Below are positions 8,276 to 14,966 of a stretch of DNA of 64,000 nucleotides, one piece after another; within the stretch, counting starts at the first letter, position 1; every line of letters starts with the position of its first letter. The notes beneath the pieces are model-generated. The model was not told the DNA's origin. It made no database searches and saw only the letters and a program-made list of their open reading frames with translations. Location: contig CANQNK010000004.1 in NCBI GenBank assembly GCA_947625195.1, forward strand, positions 48,777 through 112,776, in the 5' to 3' direction. Both the position numbers and the translations under genes were made by a program. The DNA comes from an uncultured Clostridia bacterium. GTDB taxonomy: Bacteria > Bacillota > Clostridia > Oscillospirales > Ruminococcaceae.

Positions 8276-9283
8276 ATGAAGTTTAAGAAGATTATTGCAG
8301 GAGCAGCTGCAGTGGCTATGATATCCGGCACAGCAGTAAGCTCATTCTCAGCATCTGCTTGGACAAAGCCTGCTAACGGTTATGATGCTTTCTTAATGTG
8401 CTGTTCCGGTGAGTTCGCCGACTGGTGCAATCAGGGCCCTCACGGATTTGTTGGAGAGAAAGGCACTGGAGATAATGCAAGCAGATACAGAGGTGGATTT
8501 GGTAAGGATGCAGTTGTTACTGGTGACGGACAATACACAGTTGGTGTTTATGCTCCTGAGGGTAAACCCGAGGGCGGAGACGAGTACATTTCCGGTAAGA
8601 TTGTTGACGGACTTCCTACAAACTTAGGATTTGTTTACAACGGCGATGCTCAGACTTGGTCATCGTTCTTTGCACCCGATGTTTTTGTAATTGATATCGT
8701 TGGTCTTATTGACGGTACTGAGAAGTATGATTCATCCACAAAGACTCATATTCCGAATGACGCTAAATCAATTAAATCTCAGTATGATGAGAACGCGGGA
8801 GCAGGTCCGTACAAGGCGTCTCAGATCAAAGCTACTGTAGACAGCATTAAGTTTGACGGTGTTGAGGCTGAGTTTGACGCTTCAAAAATAGTAACAGGAA
8901 ATATCGAACCTGACAACTATAATTACAGAATTGAGATTTATAACGTATACGGATCAACTAAGGATAATTCTCCTCTTATCAATCCTGTTAAGGACGATAT
9001 TGACGCAATGACTTCTGTTGAGATTACCTTCACACTTTCAGGTCTTGATGGTGGATCTGCTTCAACCGGTACGGAGGCTTCTAACACAAGCAATACTACA
9101 ACAGGCGGAAACAGTGGAAACAATGCTAGTCAGCAGACAACAACTGCTGCTGTTTCTGACAGTGGTACAGCTGCAACACCTTCTACATCGACAGGTGCTA
9201 ACACAGGTGCAACAGCAGGTCTTGCTCTCGGCGGAATTGCTCTTGCAGGTGTAGCAATTGTTCTTGCAAAGAAGAGAAAGTAG
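8276..9283 (+). CDS. Secreted, C-terminally anchored surface protein of unknown function
   Basis: 335 residues. The signal peptide MKFKKIIAGAAAVAMISG...ASA is likely cut near residue 28. A soluble domain of about 230 residues contains a Cys-rich start (LMCCSGEFADWC), a YTVGVYAPEG strand and IEIYNVYG. A Ser/Thr/Asn/Gly linker (about 258-305) then leads to a C-terminal TGANTGATAG motif, a hydrophobic helix and KKRK. This end resembles sortase or membrane-anchored surface proteins of Ruminococcaceae, but there is no canonical LPXTG. Codon choice is uniform, and the promoter, RBS and terminator are strong, so it is probably an abundant monocistronic product. The globular part may be a carbohydrate-binding-like beta domain; that is a guess. 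Confidence 0.8.
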   Translation: MKFKKIIAGAAAVAMISGTAVSSFSASAWTKPANGYDAFLMCCSGEFADWCNQGPHGFVGEKGTGDNASRYRGGFGKDAVVTGDGQYTVGVYAPEGKPEGGDEYISGKIVDGLPTNLGFVYNGDAQTWSSFFAPDVFVIDIVGLIDGTEKYDSSTKTHIPNDAKSIKSQYDENAGAGPYKASQIKATVDSIKFDGVEAEFDASKIVTGNIEPDNYNYRIEIYNVYGSTKDNSPLINPVKDDIDAMTSVEITFTLSGLDGGSASTGTEASNTSNTTTGGNSGNNASQQTTTAAVSDSGTAATPSTSTGANTGATAGLALGGIALAGVAIVLAKKRK

Positions 9284-9303
9284 TAAGCATATTACTTAAT
9301 CTA

Positions 9304-9333
9304 AAAAGCGGTTCGTTTTGAACCGCTTTTATT
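9304..9333 (+). terminator. Rho-independent terminator
   Basis: AAAAGCGGTTC (9304-9314) pairs perfectly with GAACCGCTTTT (9320-9330) around a 5-nt loop. It lies 20 bp after the surface protein gene and ends its transcript. Confidence 0.9.
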
Positions 9334-9380
9334 GTTACAAAATAAAGTCAGAATATTTACAATTTAGTTACAATTAGCTA

Positions 9381-9409
9381 TTGACAAGTAACCAATTTGT
9401 AGCTATAAT
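9381..9409 (+). promoter_or_regulatory. Orphan perfect-consensus sigma-A promoter
   Basis: TTGACA (9381-9386), exactly 17 bp, TATAAT (9404-9409): both hexamers match consensus. No annotated gene follows on this strand for more than 4 kb. It is placed just after a terminator, as if driving an independent short transcript. Confidence 0.75.
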
Positions 9410-9415
9410 ATTAAG

Positions 9416-9578
9416 TAAGCTAAACTATTATTTTTTCTGTTGTTTTGAATATACAGCGTCCATATGGGCGCTATTTCTTTATCTGAGATTAAAAATGATA
9501 TTCAACATAATAATGGTGTAAAAGCTAAAAATAAAAATGTATGCGAGCAGCTACCGGAAGAAGGCGGCTGCTTTTATG
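9416..9578 (+). ncRNA. Candidate small RNA (or very small ORF transcript)
   Basis: The transcript expected from the orphan promoter would start near 9416. It first meets a hairpin at 9455-9472 (AGCGTCCA / TGGGCGCT-type arms), then a stronger one at 9546-9572 (AGCAGC / GCTGCT) followed by TTTTATG. It would be about 60 or 160 nt long. A 46-codon open frame (9464-9604, starting MGAISLSEIK) overlaps it but lacks an RBS, so a non-coding RNA is more likely. No known RNA family recognised. Confidence 0.3.
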
Positions 9579-9879
9579 TTGTTGGCATATCCTTAATAGT
9601 TTGATTCAGGTAATTATACTTTTTTTACTGACTGTGCACAAAGTGTTATACTTTTGTCATCGCTTTCAATTTTTTTATAACTGAATAACTGAAACTTAAA
9701 ATCCAAATAATTTTTCTTTAATATCAAATATTGAAAAGAGCATATTGGTTTCTACGTTTAAAGGCTTGTTTCATATCCATTTAACGTATTTTACCAAATA
9801 TGCTCTACTTTTTTATTATTTTTTTGTTGACTCTGAATGATTACCCCATTTGTACAAAAGCCAAAGCCGTTAAATCCTG
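9579..9879. other. AT-rich intergenic stretch with a long two-part inverted repeat
   Basis: No gene seen. Arms AGAGCATATTGGT (9737-9749) and ACCAAATATGCTCT (9793-9806) pair with one bulged A. Inside them TACGTT and AACGTA pair again, giving an extended stem-loop of about 70 nt. T-rich tracts lie outside on both strands, so it could terminate transcription in both directions, including the leftward operon ending at 9880. Its length and nested symmetry also resemble a small non-autonomous repeat element. Confidence 0.45.
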
Positions 9880-11052
9880 TCAGTCTATTGATCCGTATGC
9901 TATCTGTCGAAGCCTTTTTGTAATATCGTCCATTCCCGTGCCGCATTTCTGAATAAAGTAAAGGATTATCATATTCCTTTTCGGGTTAACGGAAAAGTAT
10001 GTTCCCGTCCATCCGTCCCATCCAAACTCACCTGCGTCTCCGTTTGTGGTAGCAGCAGCGGTGTCTACGACAACTCTCATAAATGAGCCGTAGCCGCAGC
10101 CCTTTGTGGATCCGTACTGCATACTCCAATACTGCTCATTAGTCATATGATTTTGCGTCATAAACCTCACCGTATTTTCTGACAATATCCTGATTCCGTC
10201 AAGCTTTCCGCCGCCGAGCAGCATTCTGGCAAAGCGCATATAATCCGACGCGGTAGAAACCAATCCCGCTCCGCCTGATTCAAAGGCCGGAGGATTTTTA
10301 TAATCGGTGATGCCTAAATGATTTCCCTCAAACATTTTAATGCCGGAGTCTATTGGCATATATAGCTTTGAAAAGCGAGAAAGCTTTTCCTTGGGGACAT
10401 AAAACGCCGTGTCATTCATTTGTAAAGGATCAAAAATCTCCTTTTTCATAAACTCAGACAGCTTCATACCCGAGATGATCTCGATCACCGCGCCTAAAAC
10501 GTCCGCCGAGGTTCCGTAATTCCACATTTTGCCCGGCTCAAAAAACAACGGCGTTTCGCTTAGTTTTTCAGCCAGACCAACGGTTGTTATGGCGTCTTTA
10601 GTGTATAGCTTTGAAATAAGCTCTTCAAAAACCGGCTCGACACGTCTTCCCGCTTCAAACCAGCCGCCGGGATAAACCAGCCCCGAGGTCATATTCAGAA
10701 GATCGCGGATAGTTATATCGGTTTTGCAGTCGGTAAGAGCTCCGTCCTCAGACACTATTTTCATATTTTTATAGGACGGTATGTATTTGTAAAGCGGATA
10801 CTCAAGCTCCAGCTCGCCGCGCTCGTAAAGTATCATCAGCGCTGTGGCAGTTATCGGCTTTGTGCAGGAGTAAAGCCTGAATATAGTATCCTCTTTAACG
10901 GCTATTTTGTTTTCCTTATCTGCCCAGCCAAACTGCCTGTTATAGCAGATTTCACCGCCTTTGTAAATCATTACGCTTGCGCCTGCGATTCTATCGCCAT
11001 CTATTTCCCCTTTTAATAGTTTATCAATATAACTCAGCTTATTTTTGTCCAT
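9880..11052 (-). CDS. Serine hydrolase, beta-lactamase/DD-peptidase-like (class C type)
   Basis: 390 residues. The SxxK catalytic tetrad is SCTK (62-65). The second motif is the Tyr in WNYGTS (about 178-182). The third-motif region lies near GEFGWDGWTGTYF. There is no signal peptide, so it is probably cytoplasmic, as with many EstB/YbbE-type esterase or amidase members of this superfamily. It is the last gene of the four-gene leftward operon, 13 nt after the mutase gene. The substrate is unknown; a true beta-lactamase is unlikely because of its location. Confidence 0.85.
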   Translation of the reverse strand: MDKNKLSYIDKLLKGEIDGDRIAGASVMIYKGGEICYNRQFGWADKENKIAVKEDTIFRLYSCTKPITATALMILYERGELELEYPLYKYIPSYKNMKIVSEDGALTDCKTDITIRDLLNMTSGLVYPGGWFEAGRRVEPVFEELISKLYTKDAITTVGLAEKLSETPLFFEPGKMWNYGTSADVLGAVIEIISGMKLSEFMKKEIFDPLQMNDTAFYVPKEKLSRFSKLYMPIDSGIKMFEGNHLGITDYKNPPAFESGGAGLVSTASDYMRFARMLLGGGKLDGIRILSENTVRFMTQNHMTNEQYWSMQYGSTKGCGYGSFMRVVVDTAAATTNGDAGEFGWDGWTGTYFSVNPKRNMIILYFIQKCGTGMDDITKRLRQIAYGSID

Positions 11053-11065
11053 ATGTCTTCAGCCC

Positions 11066-12277
11066 TTACGATTTTATCATCTTTTCAAGAAGCGTGTGAC
11101 CCTCATCGATATATATACCGCTTGCTTTGCAGGTCTTTTCGTTATAGGAATCAGCTCCGCTTACCTTGCTGCCCTTTTTGTACATCAAATACGGTATAGG
11201 ATCGTTAGTATGGGTTCTTAGACTCAACGGCGTCGCGTGGTCGGGCATTATAAGTATCTTATAATCCTCGCCTGAATCATCAAGATATTTAAGCACCGGA
11301 CCTAAAATCTTTTCGTCGATAAGCTCGATTGAGCGCTTTTTGTTTTCGATCTCATACCTGTGACCGCACTCGTCAGGAGCTTCTACGTGAATGTATACGA
11401 AATCCTGTCCGTCTTTGTACTCGTTGACCGCCGCCTGTGCCTTGCCATCGAAATTCGTATCTATGTAGCCGGTAGCTCCCTCGACATCTACCACCTTCAT
11501 TCCGCTGAATTTACCTATTCCCTTTAAAAGATCCACTGCTGATATCATAGATCCGCTAAGTCCGTATTTTTCCTTAAACGGCGTAAGGGAAGCTCTTTTT
11601 CCCTCACCCCACAGCCACATAGAGTTTGCCGGGCGAAGTCCTTTTTTCTCTCTCTCTTTATTTACCGGGTGATCCTGCAAAATATCATAGCTTTTTACCA
11701 TCATATCGTAAAGCTTTTTAGCGTTTTCATGCTTTGGTATATACTCTTTTATCGGCTTGCCGGTTATGTCGTGCGGAGGGGTAAGTGTTCCGACATCCGT
11801 TGTGCCGCCGTTCCATATAAGACAGTGGCGATAGGATACTCCGCTGTAAAGCTGAAATTCCTCGCAGTTAAAATGCTCGGCAAGTGTTTTGACGATCTTT
11901 CTTGCCTCTGCCGTGGAAATATCGTCCGCACAGTAATCGAGTATGGTCTTATCCTCATAATTTTCCTCATCAGACAAGGTAACCAAATTGCATCTGAACG
12001 ATACGTCAGTCGGCTTCATATCAATTCCGATAGAGCCTGCCTCAAGCGGAGAACGCCCCGTGTAGTATACCATAGGATCGTACCCCAGAACCGACAAGTT
12101 GGCAACATCGCTTCCCGGCTTCATAGAATCCTGAACAGTTTTTACAAGACCTATTTCAGACTCCTTTGCAAGACGATCCATATTGGGTGTATTAGCCGCC
12201 TCCAAAGGCGTTTTTCCTCCAAACTCCGGAATGTCGTAATCCGCCATTCCGTCACACAGTAAAACCAAATACTTCAT
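11066..12277 (-). CDS. apgM: Cofactor-independent phosphoglycerate mutase, archaeal type
   Basis: A 403-residue member of the alkaline-phosphatase superfamily, converting 3- and 2-phosphoglycerate. The N-terminus MKYLVLLCDGMAD holds the first metal-binding Asp. GSDVANLSVLGYDP contains the phospho-accepting Ser. YIHVEAPDECGH and MPDHATP supply later metal ligands (the D..H and D-H pairs). ApgM is distinct from GpmI. AAAGGAG lies 8 nt before the ATG at 12277; an upstream GTG/ATG extension has no RBS. It sits in an operon with a phospholipase-like gene and a serine hydrolase, not with glycolytic genes, so it may be a second, non-glycolytic copy. Confidence 0.9.
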   Translation of the reverse strand: MKYLVLLCDGMADYDIPEFGGKTPLEAANTPNMDRLAKESEIGLVKTVQDSMKPGSDVANLSVLGYDPMVYYTGRSPLEAGSIGIDMKPTDVSFRCNLVTLSDEENYEDKTILDYCADDISTAEARKIVKTLAEHFNCEEFQLYSGVSYRHCLIWNGGTTDVGTLTPPHDITGKPIKEYIPKHENAKKLYDMMVKSYDILQDHPVNKEREKKGLRPANSMWLWGEGKRASLTPFKEKYGLSGSMISAVDLLKGIGKFSGMKVVDVEGATGYIDTNFDGKAQAAVNEYKDGQDFVYIHVEAPDECGHRYEIENKKRSIELIDEKILGPVLKYLDDSGEDYKILIMPDHATPLSLRTHTNDPIPYLMYKKGSKVSGADSYNEKTCKASGIYIDEGHTLLEKMIKS

Positions 12278-12293
12278 ACATATATTACTCCTT

Positions 12294-13394
12294 TCAGACA
12301 ATTTTTACAGACCAGTAAAAGCTGCGGTCAGCAGGATTAAAAAATCTCGCTTTTATTACAGAGTTATCCTCTGCTATATATCTTTCTCCCGTTGAAAACT
12401 CCGTAGATATTAAATAGCCTATGTCCGTTTTTGTGAGCCTTACGGCACCCTGATCCTGGGCTGCGGCAAATGAAAAACCAAATCTTCCCTCTGAAACAAG
12501 AAAATCCCTTTCACATCGCAAAAACAACTTACCGTTTTTTTCTGTCAGAGTCAGCACTGCCGCCGATTCAATACGTTTAGAAATATACGTCTTTTTTCCT
12601 CTCCTGCACAGGTATCCGCAGTTAGAGCAAAGGCGAAAGCTGTCTTGAAGCTTGACTCCGTCATAAGATCTTACGTACTCGAAGATCTTCACGGTCATAA
12701 CATACGAAGCTGCGAAGCTTACAGGCAGCATTTCAGACAGAGCCTTATCAAATCTATCGCGACTTAGCGACATCATATCCTCGTAAAACTCCGACGACTG
12801 CTCTGCCAGTTCAGAAAACATCTCTCCTATAGGCATAGAAATGTACTTGTCCTCAAACGCAGCCATATTTTTAATATCGTCAATTGAGAATCTTTCCATA
12901 TTAGCTCTTGAATATATCTCGTACATATTGTGAGGGTTTCTCTTGTGCGGCAGTGAAATGAGATTAGTAGTGTGTACTGTGCAGCATATGTCCATTATAA
13001 AATGAAGTGCGCGGCCAAGACACTGAGCAAACATCAGTTTATTTCCCGCCTCATAGAAAATTGCGGCAAGAGTTATGTTTTCTTCGCACATAGTTCTTGC
13101 AGACCTTGAAAATTTACCTAGGCGGTTTTTGTAATAGCCCTCGGTTTTTTCGCTTTTTCTGCCGTTTTTTAAAACCGGAGAGTAGTAATGAGCTCCGCTT
13201 CCCTTGTTTATGTCGCCTTTAAAGTCCGGAGCCAAAACGTACTTTGCAATCTGTTCCTTAAGCGGTAACAGCGCTTTGTATATATCCGTTCGTCTGTTTT
13301 TCAAAATCTCAAATCCGTTTTCAAATATATATGCGTGAGTGGGTGTAAACCAAGCCTGCGCTCTTATCACCTTAAAAGGATTAATAACTTTCAT
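12294..13394 (-). CDS. Zinc-dependent phospholipase C-like protein, apparently cytoplasmic
   Basis: 366 residues. The first 200 or so match the zinc phospholipase C fold (alpha-toxin/PC-PLC). Near the N-terminus are QAWFTPTHAYIF (candidate Trp and His ligands at 15 and 20), then a DFKGD Asp and GSGAHYYSP (His). The main cluster is GRALHFIMDICCTVHTTN (HxxxD...H), then PHNMYE (HxxxE). All expected Zn ligand positions therefore seem present. The remaining 160 residues include a CSNCGYLCRR zinc-ribbon-like CxxC...C and are not recognised. No signal peptide is visible, unusual for a family best known as secreted enzymes. Its 3' neighbour starts 16 nt after it, and its start overlaps the upstream gene. 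Confidence 0.7.
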   Translation of the reverse strand: MKVINPFKVIRAQAWFTPTHAYIFENGFEILKNRRTDIYKALLPLKEQIAKYVLAPDFKGDINKGSGAHYYSPVLKNGRKSEKTEGYYKNRLGKFSRSARTMCEENITLAAIFYEAGNKLMFAQCLGRALHFIMDICCTVHTTNLISLPHKRNPHNMYEIYSRANMERFSIDDIKNMAAFEDKYISMPIGEMFSELAEQSSEFYEDMMSLSRDRFDKALSEMLPVSFAASYVMTVKIFEYVRSYDGVKLQDSFRLCSNCGYLCRRGKKTYISKRIESAAVLTLTEKNGKLFLRCERDFLVSEGRFGFSFAAAQDQGAVRLTKTDIGYLISTEFSTGERYIAEDNSVIKARFFNPADRSFYWSVKIV

Positions 13395-13659
13395 TATTTC
13401 TTACCCTTTGCTTATTGTAAATTTCAAGGCACTTCTGATAATCAAGGACGCCTTTCTTTACTTTATGTATCTCTATGTTATTTGATATTGTTTCAAGCGC
13501 ACTGTATGCGTGTTTTTCAACGCGGTTAAAACGCTTTGCAAGCTTTTTTACAGGCTTTTTCTTTTTTCCACCGATCAATAAGCATACACCAAGTGCAAAA
13601 AGTCCCGCAACGATATGATAAGTCTTGTTTATTTGACCTGCAAACTCAACTTTAGCCAT
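13381..13659 (-). CDS. Small single-pass membrane protein, unknown
   Basis: 92 residues starting MAKVEFAGQIN, with one hydrophobic segment (about 16-32, HIVAGLFALGVCLLIGG) followed by a very basic stretch KKKKPVKKLAKRF and an amphipathic C-terminal half. GGAGG lies 8 nt before the ATG at 13659. A longer upstream frame crosses the promoter and is rejected. It is the first gene of the leftward operon and overlaps the phospholipase-like gene by 14 nt. Function unknown. Confidence 0.7.
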   Translation of the reverse strand: MAKVEFAGQINKTYHIVAGLFALGVCLLIGGKKKKPVKKLAKRFNRVEKHAYSALETISNNIEIHKVKKGVLDYQKCLEIYNKQRVRNNESY

Positions 13660-13689
13660 AGATTTATCCTCCGTGAAATTTACTTTTTT

Positions 13690-13718
13690 ATTATACAATA
13701 CATTTTGGCAATATTCAA
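13690..13718 (-). promoter_or_regulatory. Promoter of the leftward four-gene operon
   Basis: On the minus strand TTGAAT (plus 13713-13718), 17-bp spacer, TATAAT (plus 13690-13695). It lies 30 bp before the small membrane protein gene and is back to back with the rightward DUF3267 promoter. Confidence 0.7.
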
Positions 13719-13733
13719 TAGCTAAATAAATAT

Positions 13734-13762
13734 TTGACAGAAACATTTATCAATGCTAAAAT
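13734..13762 (+). promoter_or_regulatory. Promoter of the DUF3267-like gene
   Basis: TTGACA (13734-13739), 17-bp spacer, TAAAAT (13757-13762). It overlaps the ATG at 13753, which is therefore not the true start; the next in-frame ATG (13786) is preceded by AGGAGG. Confidence 0.75.
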
Positions 13763-13785
13763 TAAATCAGATAGGAGGAAGCTAT

Positions 13786-14364
13786 ATGAAAATCGTGTTT
13801 AAAGGAAAATTCAACGGAGATCTCAACACTCTTCCGAATAATGTTTTAAAGCCAAACTCTGTAAGATTTAAAGAAACTACCGACATTAAAAAGTTTTCTA
13901 TAATCACAAACATCATTTCTGCTTTATTGATTTTAGCTTTGTTTGTATTCTATATTTTTTACGCTCGCATTCAACCGGGAGAATTCAAGTATGGACTAAT
14001 TTCGATAATCTTATTTCTTCCGGCATTATTTATAAAAGTGCTGATGTATGCAATCTGCTTTAACGGAACAGCATACATCTATACTTATTTTTCCAAGGGC
14101 TTGATTTTTGTGGTGGGCACCGGGGATATGACAAAGTTCAGATTCGTTTTTATGAACGTTTTCCCAAACGTTGTTTTGGGGATAATTCCTTTTTTGATTT
14201 TTCTGTTCTTTCCTACACTCCATTACCTGGGATTATTCGGAGCTCTGATGATTCCATTCGGAGTTGGCGACTATTACAATGCTTTCAACGCGATAAGACA
14301 AATGCCAAAAGGCTCCAAAACATATATGTATGGCGTAAATTCATACTGGTACTTTCCACAATAG
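13786..14364 (+). CDS. DUF3267-like membrane protein lacking the zinc-protease motif
   Basis: 192 residues with about four hydrophobic segments (near 38-60, 72-92, 125-150, 155-165). The C-terminal half, from FGVGDYYNAF through MPKGSKTYMYG to SYWY, follows the pattern I know from DUF3267 putative zincin membrane proteases. Where those have a HExxH-type motif before 'a.cf.G', this protein reads KVLMYAICFNG, so both expected histidines and the glutamate are gone. It is either a catalytically dead relative or a diverged membrane protein. It stands alone with its own promoter, 36 nt before rnpB. Confidence 0.65.
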   Translation: MKIVFKGKFNGDLNTLPNNVLKPNSVRFKETTDIKKFSIITNIISALLILALFVFYIFYARIQPGEFKYGLISIILFLPALFIKVLMYAICFNGTAYIYTYFSKGLIFVVGTGDMTKFRFVFMNVFPNVVLGIIPFLIFLFFPTLHYLGLFGALMIPFGVGDYYNAFNAIRQMPKGSKTYMYGVNSYWYFPQ

Positions 14365-14367
14365 CGC

Positions 14368-14395
14368 TTGACAAATCCTCAAAATTTCTTATAAT
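14368..14395 (+). promoter_or_regulatory. Promoter of rnpB
   Basis: TTGACA (14368-14373), 16-bp spacer, TATAAT (14390-14395). The expected start point, about 14401-14402, coincides with the first base of the RNase P RNA P1 helix. Confidence 0.85.
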
Positions 14396-14399
14396 TATA

Positions 14400-14747
14400 A
14401 ATGCGAGTAAGCTATGCGGTAGCCTGGCGGGAAAACGTCAGGAGGAAAGTCCGAGCATCACAGAGCAGGATAGCTGCTAACGGCAGCCGAGGGCGACCTC
14501 AGAGCAAGTGCAACAGAGATATACCGCCGCTTTTGCGGCAAGGGTGGAAAGGCGAGGTAAGAGCTCACCGGATCGTCGGAGACGGCGATGCCATGTAAAC
14601 CTTATCCGATGCAACTCCAATGGTAGACGTTAAGTCAATGGCTGCTCGTCAGACTTGCGTCTATAGGGGGCTTGAGGCGTGTGGCGACATACGTCCTAGA
14701 TAGATTACCGCACCAGACAAAACTCGGCTTATCGGCTTGGTCGCATA
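14400..14747 (+). ncRNA. rnpB: RNase P RNA, bacterial class A
   Basis: The catalytic RNA that removes tRNA 5' leaders. Conserved parts are in order: the GAGGAAAGTCCGAGC block (P4 5' strand region), CACAGAGCAGGATAGCTGCTAACGGC-type P7-P9 sequence, GAGGGCGACC, AAGGGTGGAAAGGCGAGGTAAGAGCTCACC, GATGCCATGTAAACC, and the 3' block AGATAGATTACCGC then ACAAAACTCGGCTTA. The ends pair as P1 (TGCGA near 14402 with TCGCA at 14741-14745). A 65-codon open frame inside it is spurious. Confidence 0.95.
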
Positions 14748-14751
14748 AATC

Positions 14752-14793
14752 AAAAGCACCGCAGGAGAACATTTTTCCCGCGGTGCTTTTTTA
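14752..14793 (+). terminator. Terminator of rnpB
   Basis: AAAAGCACCGC (14752-14762) pairs with GCGGTGCTTTT (14780-14790), followed by more T. It lies directly after the RNase P RNA. Confidence 0.9.
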
Positions 14794-14848
14794 TCCGTTA
14801 GTTTTTTGCCGCTGAATTAACATAATTTCAAATAATTAAAAGTTTGTA

Positions 14849-14877
14849 TTGCAATACATAAGGTTTTGTGATATACT
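14849..14877 (+). promoter_or_regulatory. Promoter of the leucine-rich-repeat surface protein gene
   Basis: TTGCAA (14849-14854), 17-bp spacer, TATACT (14872-14877). The gene begins 90 bp later, leaving an AT-rich leader with no clear structure. Confidence 0.6.
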
Positions 14878-14966
14878 GTAAATAAGTAGCAGTATGTTTT
14901 CATACGGATATAATTGAGTTTGATACGTTTAATAATAAATCTTTTAAAATATAAGGAAAATAAATT

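Noticed and set aside
9464..9604. 46-codon open frame after the orphan promoter
   Set aside because: No RBS, and it covers two hairpins of terminator type; kept only as a remark under the candidate RNA.
11669..12262. 197-codon plus-strand open frame
   Set aside because: It is antisense to apgM, low-quality composition, no RBS; a shadow of the real gene.
13753..13785. Upstream ATG start for the DUF3267-like gene
   Set aside because: The TTGACA-17-TAAAAT promoter overlaps it; the next ATG has AGGAGG.
14401..14598. 65-codon open frame on the plus strand
   Set aside because: It lies entirely within the RNase P RNA, whose conserved blocks and P1 pairing are clear.
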